A DNA stretch of 29,315 nucleotides from JAGXLC01 sp046545815 (GCA_046545815.1 JBKGZA010000016.1:1-29315); one strand, 5' to 3'. Shown: positions 15,617 to 24,452, numbered from the stretch's first letter. Program-made: numbers and translations. Notes: generated by a model from the letters alone, not told the origin.

Positions 15617-16873
15617 TTACCGGATTTTTAGTGTAACAATAGTAACAACCGCCAGCAATATGCCTACAATCAAAAACCGGGTGACAATCTTTGGCTCGGA
15701 ATAGCCTATCATCTGATAATGATGATGAAGCGGTGCCATCTTGAATATTCTTTTTCCGATCCCGTATTTTCGTTTTGTATATTTAAAATAAGATACCTGC
15801 AACAGTACCGAAATGCTTTCTACCAGGAAAATTCCACATAAGATGGGTATAAGCAATTCTTTGCGGATAACAATGGCATAAACAGCAATGATTCCGCCCA
15901 GGGCAAGACTTCCTGTATCTCCCATAAAAACCTGGGCAGGATAGGAGTTATACCACATAAACCCTATGGTCGCCCCTATAAAAGCACTGATATAAATTAC
16001 CAGTTCGTGCGAATAGGGAATAAACATAATATTCAGATAGTTCGCATAAACCATATTACTGGAAACATATGCCAATATACCAAGGGTAGCACCAATGATT
16101 GCGGATGTGCCCGTAGCAAGGCCATCCAGGCCATCAGTAAGGTTGGCCCCGTTGGAAACCGCTGTAACGATCAATATGGTAATGATCACAAAAGCCACCC
16201 ACGCAAGCATATCCTTGTACTTACCGGCAAATGCCATCAGGTATTTATAATCGAATTCGTTATTCTTAACAAAAGGAATGGTGGTTATGGTGGACTTAAC
16301 ATCCTTTGTATATTGTTTTTCTCCCTCATCAATACGCTCATACCCTTCCATTACCTCCACAGCTGATTTATCCTCCACTTCTTCCGGACTCAGTTGTCTT
16401 CTTACCATCACATCGTCGCTCATGTAGAGGGTTAAGCCCACTATGAGGCCCAATATCACCTGACCTGCAATTTTGAATTTTCCGGCAAGCCCCTCCTTGT
16501 TTTTCCTGAAAATTTTTATGTAATCATCCATAAAACCTACAAATCCAAGCCATACGGTGGTAATGAGCATAAGTACCACATAGATATTGGTGAGATTGGC
16601 AAAAAGCAGTGTAGGTATCAAAATTGAGGCCAGAATGATGATGCCTCCCATACTCGGGGTGCCCGCTTTACTCTTCTCCCCTTTCAGTCCCAGTTCCCTG
16701 ACCTTTTCACCAATTTGCATTTTGCTCAGATAATTGATGATCATACGCCCAAATACCATGGAAATGATCAGAGAAGCAATAATCGTCATGGCAGAACGGA
16801 ATGAGATATACTGAAAAAGTCCTGCACCCGGAAAATCAAACTGATTAAGATATTTAAAAAGATGATAAAACAT
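15617..16873 (-). CDS. mraY: Phospho-N-acetylmuramoyl-pentapeptide transferase MraY
   Basis: Integral membrane enzyme that transfers phospho-MurNAc-pentapeptide to undecaprenyl phosphate, making lipid I. Catalytic and Mg-binding motifs are visible: GTPSMGG (71-77), MDDYIK with the DD pair at 116-117, NLTDGLDGLATG (244-255) and the C-terminal APLHHHYQ. About ten membrane helices. At 418 residues it is longer than E. coli MraY (360) because of a hydrophilic insert of about 55 residues (roughly 157-212, rich in E and K) after a membrane helix; I recall similar inserts in other Bacteroidota MraY proteins. It lies 90 bases after murE. Confidence 0.97.
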   Translation of the reverse strand: MFYHLFKYLNQFDFPGAGLFQYISFRSAMTIIASLIISMVFGRMIINYLSKMQIGEKVRELGLKGEKSKAGTPSMGGIIILASILIPTLLFANLTNIYVVLMLITTVWLGFVGFMDDYIKIFRKNKEGLAGKFKIAGQVILGLIVGLTLYMSDDVMVRRQLSPEEVEDKSAVEVMEGYERIDEGEKQYTKDVKSTITTIPFVKNNEFDYKYLMAFAGKYKDMLAWVAFVIITILIVTAVSNGANLTDGLDGLATGTSAIIGATLGILAYVSSNMVYANYLNIMFIPYSHELVIYISAFIGATIGFMWYNSYPAQVFMGDTGSLALGGIIAVYAIVIRKELLIPILCGIFLVESISVLLQVSYFKYTKRKYGIGKRIFKMAPLHHHYQMIGYSEPKIVTRFLIVGILLAVVTIVTLKIR

Positions 16874-16963
16874 ATTTCCTTTAATAATGTATTGTGTTAG
16901 ATATTTCTAATAACTGGCTGATATATAATTTCATTTGATTCTTGTCCAAATACCGTTTAATTT

Positions 16964-18436
16964 TTACTTTTCCTTAGTGTTTTTAAATATTTCCTTTATG
17001 ATTTCTCTGTCATCAAAATGATAACGTATTCCATTTATCTCCTGGTAAGTTTCATGTCCCTTTCCTGCGACAAAAATGATGTCTCCGCTGCCGGCCATCA
17101 TGCAGGCCGTTTTTATCGCTTCCTTTCGATCTGTAATACTGACAACCTTTTGTTCATCTCCTTTTTCTATTCCTTCCCGCATGTCCTCAATGATATTTTC
17201 AGGAACTTCGGTCCGTGGATTATCCGAAGTCAGCACGACTTTAGAACTATACTGAAGAGCAATCTTCGCCATTTGCGGTCTTTTCGCTTTATCGCGGTCG
17301 CCGCCGGCTCCCACCACGGTAATAAGTTTCTGATCCTTTCTCTGAACACCAAGAATGGTAGCAAGCACATTTTCCAATGCATCGGGACTATGAGCATAAT
17401 CGACAATCGCTGTCTTCCCGTTCGATGACTTAAAAGTTTCAAATCTGCCTTCCACAGGTTGCAATTTGCTGATATTTTTCAATAGAAGCGCTTCATCATA
17501 TCCCAGTAAGCGGGCTGCTCCATAAATCCCCAGAAGATTAGAGGCATTGAATTCGCCCGCAAACTGAGTCCATATCTCATGAGCGTTAATATGAAGCAAG
17601 GTACCGTCAATATGTTTTTCCATCACTTTTCCCTTAAAATCGGCAAAAGTTTTAAGCCCATAGGTATAAACGGAAGCTATAGTATTCTGTACCATATACC
17701 GACCATTCCGGTCATCGGCATTGATCAGGGCAAAAGAATTCCGATCGAGATGGTCATCGAAAAGCATTTTTTTGGAATGCAGATAATCCGAAAATGTCTT
17801 GTGGTAATCCAGATGTTCATGGGAAATATTTGTGAAAAGGGCTCCTTCAAAACGCAGACCGGAAATACGTTTTTGCTTTAATGCATGGGAGCTTACTTCC
17901 ATAAAGGCATATTCGCATTCGCGGTCTACCATCTCCTTCAGAAGGGAATTGATGCTAAGGGCATCGGGAGTGGTGTATTTTGTAGGCAGCCGTTCGCGAT
18001 CCACATAATTGGCAATGGTGGAAATAAGTCCTGTTTTAACTCCTTTTTGAAGAAAGAGGTGATACAATAATGTTGCCGAAGTGGTTTTGCCGTTGGTTCC
18101 CGTAATGCCAACAAGCTTCAGTTTATCAGAGGGATTTCCAAAAAATCCCGAAGCCATCCGGCCCAGTGCAACGGCTGTATCCGAAACCACCACATAGCTG
18201 ATACCTTCGGTTAACTGAGCCGGCAGTGACTCACATACCACGACCGAGGCACCTTTATCTACAGCATGATCAATATAATCATGGCCGTCAACAGTAAGGC
18301 CCCTGACAGCAACGAAAAGGCTGCCGGGCTTTACTTCACGGGAATCAAAACTTATGTCATCCACCTGTTTATCCAGGCTGCCCTTGCTCTTGACTATTTC
18401 GATGTCTTCCAGTATATCTTCCAATGCCTTCTTCAT
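16964..18436 (-). CDS. murE: UDP-MurNAc-tripeptide synthetase MurE (meso-DAP type)
   Basis: Adds the third stem-peptide residue. The N-terminal UDP-binding SFDSREV region, the ATP loop GTNGKTT (113-119), HEHLDYH, the SKKMLF segment with the candidate carbamylated lysine, and VDYAHSPDALE are all visible. The selectivity motif DNPR (405-408, in TSDNPRTE) is the signature of meso-diaminopimelate rather than lysine ligases, so the wall is predicted to be the DAP type. Length 490 is normal. It follows ftsI after a 64-base gap that has no recognisable promoter. Confidence 0.97.
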   Translation of the reverse strand: MKKALEDILEDIEIVKSKGSLDKQVDDISFDSREVKPGSLFVAVRGLTVDGHDYIDHAVDKGASVVVCESLPAQLTEGISYVVVSDTAVALGRMASGFFGNPSDKLKLVGITGTNGKTTSATLLYHLFLQKGVKTGLISTIANYVDRERLPTKYTTPDALSINSLLKEMVDRECEYAFMEVSSHALKQKRISGLRFEGALFTNISHEHLDYHKTFSDYLHSKKMLFDDHLDRNSFALINADDRNGRYMVQNTIASVYTYGLKTFADFKGKVMEKHIDGTLLHINAHEIWTQFAGEFNASNLLGIYGAARLLGYDEALLLKNISKLQPVEGRFETFKSSNGKTAIVDYAHSPDALENVLATILGVQRKDQKLITVVGAGGDRDKAKRPQMAKIALQYSSKVVLTSDNPRTEVPENIIEDMREGIEKGDEQKVVSITDRKEAIKTACMMAGSGDIIFVAGKGHETYQEINGIRYHFDDREIIKEIFKNTKEK

Positions 18437-18500
18437 GTATCTAATTCATTCATTTTATCCTTCCGTATAGTCCATATATATTCCATTATATTTATGTCTT

Positions 18501-20633
18501 TCATTCCGTAAAATTCGTGGTCAACTTTACTTTATCCCCTTTATCAAAGGCTTGCCCCGGGGGTATGGATTGTTTTCTTATGCTTCCCCGGCCGGCAACC
18601 TCTACATTCAAACCAAGGTTCTCAAGTATATATAGGGCATCCTTCAAGCCCATTCCAATAACATTAGGCATGGTATTCCCATTAATATATCGGTTGTCCA
18701 GAGCTATCAGGGAATCCTTTTTTCTTGTCACCACCCATTCCGAATCCACATTCTTCTCATAAATTTTAACCCCCAAAGCTTTCAAGGCCGTTTTAAGTTC
18801 TCCCCTGTGGCTGTGCTTGGTATATGGCATCTCACTGGTATTCTCATTATGAGACAGCTCCAATTCTTCATGCATTTCAAAACTTGTAGCATAAACCTTT
18901 TCCGCAATTTCTCTGAATACAGGTCCTGCTACCACATTTCCGTAATATACATCTTTTGAGGGTGAGTTGACCACAACAATACATGAATATTTCGGATTAT
19001 CGGCAGGGAAATATCCGACAAAAGATGCCTGATAACTTATATCCGAATCATTTCTGTATCCGTATTTTTCATTTGCAATCTGAGCAGTACCTGTTTTTCC
19101 TGCTATTTTAAAATTGACGTTGCGCAGATTCCTGGCAGTGCCTTCCTGAACAACCCCTTCAAGAAGGCTTTGGGCTTTACGAACAGTGGATTTCGAGCAT
19201 ATTGCAGAATTAATAACCTGTGTATCTAAAGACTTTACTATCTTACCATGTTCTCTGATACTCTTAACAAATTTCGGCTTTACCATTTTACCCCCGTTGG
19301 CTAAGGCATTATAAAAAGTAAGAATCTGTAGAGGAGTTAATTGCAGCTCATAACCAATGGACATCATGGGCAGGGATATCCCCGACCAGTATTTGTCGCC
19401 GGGATAATTGACAAAGGGTTCTCCTTCACCTTTGATCTCCATATCAAGCTTTTCATCCAAATCCATACTATATAAACGATCAATAAATTGCTTGGGTCTG
19501 TTACTGTAATTTTCCGTAATGATTTTGGATATTCCCACATTAGAAGAATGAATAAAAGCATCCCTCACAGTGATCTTACCATAACCCCCCGGTTTGACAT
19601 CCCTTAGTTGTTTATCATAATAACGGACCGTTCCGTCCTCTGTATCCACCGTATCATCAAGACTCGCATAGCCATCTTCCAATATAGCCATAATGGAAGC
19701 CAGTTTAAAAGTAGATCCAGGTTCGCGGCTTTCTCCTACTGCATAATTATAGATATCCCTATAATTCCCCTCCTCTGTTTTTCCAAGATTGGCTATTGCC
19801 CTCACCTCACCGGTATTTACCTCCATTAAAACTGCCGTGCCGTGGTCGGCATTATGCTCAGTCAATTGCTCCCTGAGTGCGCTTTCTGCTACATCCTGAA
19901 TGTTTATGTCAATGGTGGTATGTACATCTTTGCCGCCTTTAGGTTCCACCTTATTCTCATCTCCAACGGGTATCCACATTCCACCCTGTATTCGACGTAT
20001 CAGCCGAACTCCCTTCGTTCCCTTGAGGTAATCATCATAGGCGCCCTCTATGCCTACCACATTGCCTCCTTCCCAGTCAATGGTATAACCTATGGTACGG
20101 GAAGCAAGGTTACCGTGTGGTTGTATCCGCAAATCCTTTTGTATTACGATGAAACCACCTTTATATCGTCCTTCCCGGAACAATGGGAATGTCTTCAGTG
20201 CCTTCAGCTCTTTATAGTTGACTTTTTCCTTAATTAGATAAAATCTTTCCCTATCTTTTCTTGCTCTGTATAATTCACGCCTGTACTGAGCAGCGGACTG
20301 ATCCCTGAACAAACTTGCCAATTCCCTGGCCAGCGTGTCCAGCTTTCTGAAATAAGTCTGGCTGTCCATACTCAAACCGGTGCTCCGGGTGTCCAGGCGT
20401 ATCTCATAAAAAGGAACGGAGCTCGCCAGCAACCTCTCGTTAGCCGAATAGATATCCCCCCTGTTGGACTCAATCATCTCGGTTCTCAAATTCAGCTCTT
20501 CTGCTTTTTTTCTAAGCTCTTCTCCCTGAAAAGCCTGCAAATAAAAAATTTTCCCTGCTATAACGATTCCAAGAAGCAGAATAAGCACATATACTACTCC
20601 AACACGCCACAATATGTCCCTTTTTAATGGCAT
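18501..20633 (-). CDS. ftsI: Septal transpeptidase FtsI (class B PBP with PASTA domain)
   Basis: Septal D,D-transpeptidase that crosslinks peptidoglycan made by FtsW. One N-terminal membrane anchor (about 10-32), a dimerisation domain starting near RGDIYSANERLLA (58-70), then the transpeptidase domain with the three active-site motifs: STFK with Ser307, SSN (363-365) and KTGT (513-516). A single C-terminal PASTA domain (about 648-708, starting MPNVIGMGLKDAL) extends the protein to 710 residues; E. coli FtsI lacks it, while many Bacteroidota members have it. The start ATG shares one base with the ftsL stop (TAATG), so the two are translationally coupled. Confidence 0.96.
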   Translation of the reverse strand: MPLKRDILWRVGVVYVLILLLGIVIAGKIFYLQAFQGEELRKKAEELNLRTEMIESNRGDIYSANERLLASSVPFYEIRLDTRSTGLSMDSQTYFRKLDTLARELASLFRDQSAAQYRRELYRARKDRERFYLIKEKVNYKELKALKTFPLFREGRYKGGFIVIQKDLRIQPHGNLASRTIGYTIDWEGGNVVGIEGAYDDYLKGTKGVRLIRRIQGGMWIPVGDENKVEPKGGKDVHTTIDINIQDVAESALREQLTEHNADHGTAVLMEVNTGEVRAIANLGKTEEGNYRDIYNYAVGESREPGSTFKLASIMAILEDGYASLDDTVDTEDGTVRYYDKQLRDVKPGGYGKITVRDAFIHSSNVGISKIITENYSNRPKQFIDRLYSMDLDEKLDMEIKGEGEPFVNYPGDKYWSGISLPMMSIGYELQLTPLQILTFYNALANGGKMVKPKFVKSIREHGKIVKSLDTQVINSAICSKSTVRKAQSLLEGVVQEGTARNLRNVNFKIAGKTGTAQIANEKYGYRNDSDISYQASFVGYFPADNPKYSCIVVVNSPSKDVYYGNVVAGPVFREIAEKVYATSFEMHEELELSHNENTSEMPYTKHSHRGELKTALKALGVKIYEKNVDSEWVVTRKKDSLIALDNRYINGNTMPNVIGMGLKDALYILENLGLNVEVAGRGSIRKQSIPPGQAFDKGDKVKLTTNFTE

Positions 20634-21019
20634 TAATCTTCCTTACTTTGTACAACAATCTTTTTCGGTGGTGTTACCGACTGTTTTAACCCCATATTTT
20701 TTTCTCGGATCATTTTGATGACCTGTGACTGCTGACTCAGCCTCATCAATTCAGCGGAGGTGGTTATTGCTTTTGCCCTTAGTTCCTTCACCTCTTCCTG
20801 AAGCTGTGAATTCTGCCTTACTACCTTTTCTGCATGATATCGGTTGCCTATATAGACAAAAGCCAGCATAGTAAGAAATAGAATGTAGGGCAACTGCCTG
20901 ACCACCTTCTCGCGGGTAAGCAATGAACCGGCCAGTAATCCCTTTAAGGAACCAATGCGTTTCAGTTCACTTCTTTCCCGGGATTCATCAATAAACTCTA
21001 TGTTTTTTTTCTTTTTCAT
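20633..21019 (-). CDS. ftsL: FtsL-like cell division protein
   Basis: A 128-residue bitopic protein with a basic cytoplasmic N-terminus of about 44 residues, one membrane segment (about 45-62, LPYILFLTMLAFVYIGNRY) and a short extracytoplasmic coiled-coil (SQLQEEVKELRAKAITTSAEL). FtsL is poorly conserved, so identification rests on size, topology and the position between rsmH and ftsI, where Bacteroidota dcw clusters carry ftsL. It would join FtsQ and a DivIC/FtsB-like partner to activate FtsW-FtsI. It starts 2 bases after the rsmH stop and overlaps ftsI by one base. Confidence 0.85.
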   Translation of the reverse strand: MKKKKNIEFIDESRERSELKRIGSLKGLLAGSLLTREKVVRQLPYILFLTMLAFVYIGNRYHAEKVVRQNSQLQEEVKELRAKAITTSAELMRLSQQSQVIKMIREKNMGLKQSVTPPKKIVVQSKED

Positions 21020-21021
21020 CG

Positions 21022-21915
21022 CTACAGTTTTTCCGCTATCCTTAATCTGGCACTTCTTGCGCGGTTGTTGTTCCTGACTTCTTCACCGGAAGGAACAATT
21101 ACCCTTTTATTTACCATGGCAAAAGGGGCCAATACATTGCCGTAAAAATCCTTTATCGGTTCCCCGCTAAATCTGCCACTTTTAATATAATTTTTTACTA
21201 TTCTGTCTTCTATGGAATGATAGGAAATGACTGTTAATCTACCCCCACTCTTCAGCATTTCATAACTTTGTTTCAGAAATTGCTTCAGGTTTTCTATTTC
21301 CTTGTTCACTTCCATCCTCAGGGCCTGAAATACTTTTGCCAGAAACTTGTTCCGGTATTTCTGCGGAATATAATCCTTCAAGGCATCCACCAGCTCTGAA
21401 GTAGTGTTGATTTGTCTTTTATTGCGTTTCTCCAGAATGGCTTCAACAAGGGGCCTGGTCTTTCTGATCTCGCCATAATTCCGGAAAATATCATTCAATG
21501 CTTTGGCAGTATAAGTATTTATAACAAAAGCAGCACTATGCGGTGCATATTGATTCATCCTCATATCTAATGAAGCATCAAATCGAAAAGAAAAACCCCT
21601 TTCAGGAACATCCAGATGGTGTGAGGAAACCCCCAGATCGGCCAATATTCCATCAATTTGATTAAATCCCAGATATTTCAAAAAATTTTTCATATACCTG
21701 AAATTGTGATTAATAAAAATCAACCTGTCGTCGTCAATAAGATTTTTTCCAGCTTCCGTATCCTGATCAAAAGCGATCAGCAAACCGTCTTCAATCTTTT
21801 CAATGATCCTCCCTGCATGTCCCCCACCACCATAAGTTGCATCTACATAAACTCCGCCTGGCTTTACATTCAATCCTTGTATGCTTTCCTCCACTAATAC
21901 CGGTCGATGAAACAT
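21022..21915 (-). CDS. rsmH: 16S rRNA (cytosine-1402-N4)-methyltransferase RsmH
   Basis: SAM-dependent methyltransferase (formerly MraW) that modifies C1402 of 16S rRNA in the decoding site. Visible motifs: MFHRPVLVEE at the N-terminus, the SAM loop DATYGGGGHAGRI (25-37), GILADLGVSSHHLD and the C-terminal VISYHSIEDRIVKN. Length 297 fits. It begins 5 bases after mraZ and is the second gene of the cluster, the usual dcw position; its pairing with mraZ is old and widespread. Confidence 0.97.
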   Translation of the reverse strand: MFHRPVLVEESIQGLNVKPGGVYVDATYGGGGHAGRIIEKIEDGLLIAFDQDTEAGKNLIDDDRLIFINHNFRYMKNFLKYLGFNQIDGILADLGVSSHHLDVPERGFSFRFDASLDMRMNQYAPHSAAFVINTYTAKALNDIFRNYGEIRKTRPLVEAILEKRNKRQINTTSELVDALKDYIPQKYRNKFLAKVFQALRMEVNKEIENLKQFLKQSYEMLKSGGRLTVISYHSIEDRIVKNYIKSGRFSGEPIKDFYGNVLAPFAMVNKRVIVPSGEEVRNNNRARSARLRIAEKL

Positions 21916-21920
21916 AATAC

Positions 21921-22391
21921 CTATTCCTCATTTTCGCCATTTGAGTCATTCCCCATGATCTTCTGAGCCAGATGGGCAAAATCATCCTCAGATTCCTGCA
22001 TCTTTTGGTACAAATGCCTGGCCCATATCTCGATTTTGCCATCCTGACCGGCCATGATCACCTCTTTTGATACTTCTACCGCATCTAAAAGTCTTTTGGG
22101 TATCAACAGCCGACTGTTCCCGTCAAGAGACACTTCTGCCGTTCCCCGGTAAAAATTTCGCAGGAACCGGTTGTGTTCCTTATCATATGGATTGATCTTT
22201 TCTCTGATCAGCCGGTTTTGTCTGTTCCATTCATCCATAGGATAAAGCACCAGACATTTCTCAAAAATATCTTTCTTGACCACAAAATGGTCCCCCTCCG
22301 AAGAAGCCATCTGCTTCTTAAAAGCCGAGGGGAAGGTGATTCTCCCCTTTACATCAACCTTGCAAGTATAATCACCTATAAATGTGGCCAT
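21921..22391 (-). CDS. mraZ: Transcriptional regulator MraZ
   Basis: A 156-residue protein with two SpoVT-AbrB-like half domains, each with the family D-x(2-3)-R signature: DVKGRITFPSAFK near residue 13 and DGNSRLLIPKRLL near residue 95. MraZ forms ring-shaped oligomers and, in E. coli and other bacteria, binds tandem short repeats upstream of itself and represses or modulates the dcw cluster. The matching operator is visible upstream (22433-22467). An AGGTG about 7 bases before the ATG is a plausible ribosome binding site. It is the first gene of the dcw transcription unit. Confidence 0.97.
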   Translation of the reverse strand: MATFIGDYTCKVDVKGRITFPSAFKKQMASSEGDHFVVKKDIFEKCLVLYPMDEWNRQNRLIREKINPYDKEHNRFLRNFYRGTAEVSLDGNSRLLIPKRLLDAVEVSKEVIMAGQDGKIEIWARHLYQKMQESEDDFAHLAQKIMGNDSNGENEE

Positions 22392-22414
22392 ATACTACAC
22401 CTAAAATTAGTATG

Positions 22415-22444
22415 TAAATATAAAGAAAATTATACCACTTACAA
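22415..22444 (-). promoter_or_regulatory. Promoter of mraZ and the dcw cluster
   Basis: On the minus strand TTG (22444-22442), a 19-base spacer and TATATTTA (22422-22415) resemble the Bacteroidota -33/-7 promoter, with one mismatch in the -7 element (A for the final G). The -33 element lies inside the second MraZ repeat, so bound MraZ would block it. Confidence 0.55.
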
Positions 22445-22467
22445 CCACTTTCTACCATTTTTTACCA
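22433..22467 (-). promoter_or_regulatory. MraZ operator: four TGGTN repeats at 10-bp spacing
   Basis: On the minus strand TGGTA, TGGTA, TGGTT and TGGTA occur with exactly five bases between them (a 10-bp period, one helical turn), 42-76 bases upstream of the mraZ ATG. E. coli MraZ binds TGGGN repeats with the same 5-base spacing, so this is the expected autoregulatory site with a T in place of the third G. Confidence 0.8.
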
Positions 22468-22546
22468 CATTGTTGAAAACTTTTTTCACACCGAAATACA
22501 TGGAATCATCAAATAGCCTGTCATGAAAGGATTAAACACTAAAGGA

Positions 22547-22577
22547 TTGTTTGATCCAGGGAAATTTTATAATTTTA
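22547..22577 (+). promoter_or_regulatory. Candidate promoter of the glsA-glsB pair
   Basis: TTG (22547-22549), a 20-base spacer and TAATTTTA (22570-22577) approximate the Bacteroidota promoter, with a mismatch in the last -7 base. It lies about 45 bases before the glsA ATG and is divergent from the mraZ promoter. Confidence 0.4.
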
Positions 22578-22622
22578 CAAGTTTATTTAGTATAGTATAT
22601 GATGATATAACGGAAGGGAAAA

Positions 22623-23483
22623 ATGGGTGAAGAAAAACAAGGCATAGAAAAGATCGATGTCAAAGAAGTTTTTCACAGGAAAAATCCGAAAGTAGCCAGG
22701 TTAGTTCCCGGATTTGTATACCGGTATTTGAAAAATATCATCCACGAGGATGAAATCAACGAGATTTTACCTGAAATTTCCCACCTTCAAGGGTTGGAAT
22801 TTGTGAAAGCAGGACTCAGGCACTTTGAGATCAACATTAAAACATATGGAAAGAAGAATATTCCCCGGGAAGGGAGGTTTATCTTTGTTGCCAATCATCC
22901 GCTGGGAGGGCTTGATGGCCTGGTCTTCGGCAAAGAAGTGGGAGATATTCATCCCAATATCAAGTTTATTGTAAACGATATACTGCTCAACATTGAAAAT
23001 CTGAAGCCTATATTTGTTCCTGTGAACAAACACGGAAAGCAATCCTCGGAATATGTCAGAAAAATCGAGGAAACTTACCGGTCCGATGCGCAGATACTAA
23101 ATTTTCCCGCTGGTTTATGCTCAAGAAAAATATATGGGAAAATTGTGGATCTGGAATGGCATAAAAGCTTTATTAATAAAGCAAAAAGTCATCAGAGGGA
23201 CATCATACCCGTGCACATTAGTGGCAGAAATTCCAACTTTTTTTATAATTTTGCAAAAATCAGGAAATTGGTGGGTATAAAAAGCAATATCGAAATGTTT
23301 TTCCTACCCAATGAAATGTTCAAACAACAGGACAAAAACATAGTAATAACTTTTGGCAAACCAATACCCCATACCACACTGGATAAGAAATACACACCAA
23401 AGGAATGGGCTGGAAAAATAAAAGAACATGTTTATCAGCTAAGTGAAGACAAGAACAGGGAATTTTCTCCTGACCAATTGTAA
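22623..23483 (+). CDS. glsA: Lysophospholipid acyltransferase family protein, probable glycine-lipid O-acyltransferase
   Basis: A PlsC-type (LPLAT) acyltransferase of 286 residues. The acceptor-site block is FVANHPLGGLDG (88-99): a histidine and an aspartate separated by five residues, the NHPxGxxDG variant of the classic H-x4-D motif. A second block, IFVPVNKHGKQ, follows near residue 125, then a FPAGLCSRK region equivalent to the FPEG motif. It has no obvious membrane helix and is likely peripheral. GGAAGGGA just before the ATG is a good ribosome binding site. The next gene is an N-acyltransferase-like GNAT protein; the same pairing defines glsB/glsA of Bacteroides, which make N-acyl-3-acyloxyacyl glycine lipids, and olsB/olsA for ornithine lipids elsewhere. 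The amino acid used (glycine, serine or ornithine) cannot be read from sequence. Confidence 0.78.
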   Translation: MGEEKQGIEKIDVKEVFHRKNPKVARLVPGFVYRYLKNIIHEDEINEILPEISHLQGLEFVKAGLRHFEINIKTYGKKNIPREGRFIFVANHPLGGLDGLVFGKEVGDIHPNIKFIVNDILLNIENLKPIFVPVNKHGKQSSEYVRKIEETYRSDAQILNFPAGLCSRKIYGKIVDLEWHKSFINKAKSHQRDIIPVHISGRNSNFFYNFAKIRKLVGIKSNIEMFFLPNEMFKQQDKNIVITFGKPIPHTTLDKKYTPKEWAGKIKEHVYQLSEDKNREFSPDQL

Positions 23484-23522
23484 AAAATTCATAGATTTGT
23501 TGCCAAACGATAAAAACAACCT

Positions 23523-24452
23523 ATGCAAGACATCATAAACCCGGTTGATAAGTCAGAAATCAAAAAGGAATTAACACCCGATAAATTCCTTCGGCATACC
23601 AATTATGGTAATAATGAGCTGTATGTGATCACATATCATGGTTCTCCCAAAACCTTGAGAGAAGTAGGCAGACTGAGGGAAGTGACCTTCAGAGCTGCGG
23701 GCGGAGGCACAGGTAAAGAACTGGATATTGACAAATTTGATTACGCGGAAGAGCCCTACCAACAGTTGATTTCATGGGACCCTGAAGAACAGGAAATACT
23801 GGGGGGCTACCGGTACAAAGTGTGTGATGAACATACAAAACCTGAATATCTGGCTACAGAAAAACTTTTTCATTTCTCTCCAAAATTCATACGTGAATAT
23901 CTCCCCTATACCATAGAGCTGGGCCGTTCATTCATCCAGCCCAAATTTCAGTCGACCGGTAACACACGAAAAACCCTTTATGCTCTTGATAATTTGTGGG
24001 ATGGCCTTGGTGCTCTGGTAGTAAAAAATCAAAACCACGAATATTTTTTCGGGAAGGTGACGATGTACCCCCATTTTAATCTAAAAGCGCGCGACCTAAT
24101 TCTGCGCTTTCTCCACAAAGAATTTTATGATGCATACGATCTGATACATCCCAAAAATCCGGAGACACTCAATACCAATCCTGATGAGCTGGATAAAATC
24201 TTCACCGGAAACAGCTATGAAGAAAATTTAAAAATTTTATCACAGGAAGTCCGGAAACTGGGAGAGAACATCCCGCCACTGATCAATGCTTATATGAATC
24301 TTTCGCGCACCATGAAAATTTTTGGGACAGCACTGAACAAATCTTTCGGTGATGTGGAGGAAACCGGTATTATGATTACCATAAGCGATATATACCCCAA
24401 AAAGAAAAAGAGACATGTGGAATCATTTAAAAAAGAGGCAGGTAAAAACTAA
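23523..24452 (+). CDS. glsB: GNAT-type N-acyltransferase, probable glycine-lipid synthase component
   Basis: A 309-residue protein of the OlsB/GlsB-like acyltransferase group (Acetyltransf_5-type GNAT fold). Indicative segments are VGRLREVTFRAAGGGTG (about residues 48-64), LGGYRYKVCDEH (about 92-103), and the ELGRSFIQPKFQ segment (about 137-148) typical of acyl-ACP-using autoinducer-synthase-like GNATs. It should N-acylate the amino group of a small amino acid with a 3-hydroxyacyl-ACP; glsA would then add the second fatty acid to the 3-hydroxyl. It lies 39 bases after glsA, in the same unit. Its TAA overlaps the TAG of the convergent purF-like gene (shared CTAA), leaving no room for a terminator. 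Confidence 0.75.
   Translation: MQDIINPVDKSEIKKELTPDKFLRHTNYGNNELYVITYHGSPKTLREVGRLREVTFRAAGGGTGKELDIDKFDYAEEPYQQLISWDPEEQEILGGYRYKVCDEHTKPEYLATEKLFHFSPKFIREYLPYTIELGRSFIQPKFQSTGNTRKTLYALDNLWDGLGALVVKNQNHEYFFGKVTMYPHFNLKARDLILRFLHKEFYDAYDLIHPKNPETLNTNPDELDKIFTGNSYEENLKILSQEVRKLGENIPPLINAYMNLSRTMKIFGTALNKSFGDVEETGIMITISDIYPKKKKRHVESFKKEAGKN

Noticed and set aside
14823..15704. 293-residue open frame antisense to murD
   Set aside because: It lies opposite a certain murD gene, has unnatural composition and no family resemblance; it is a coding shadow.
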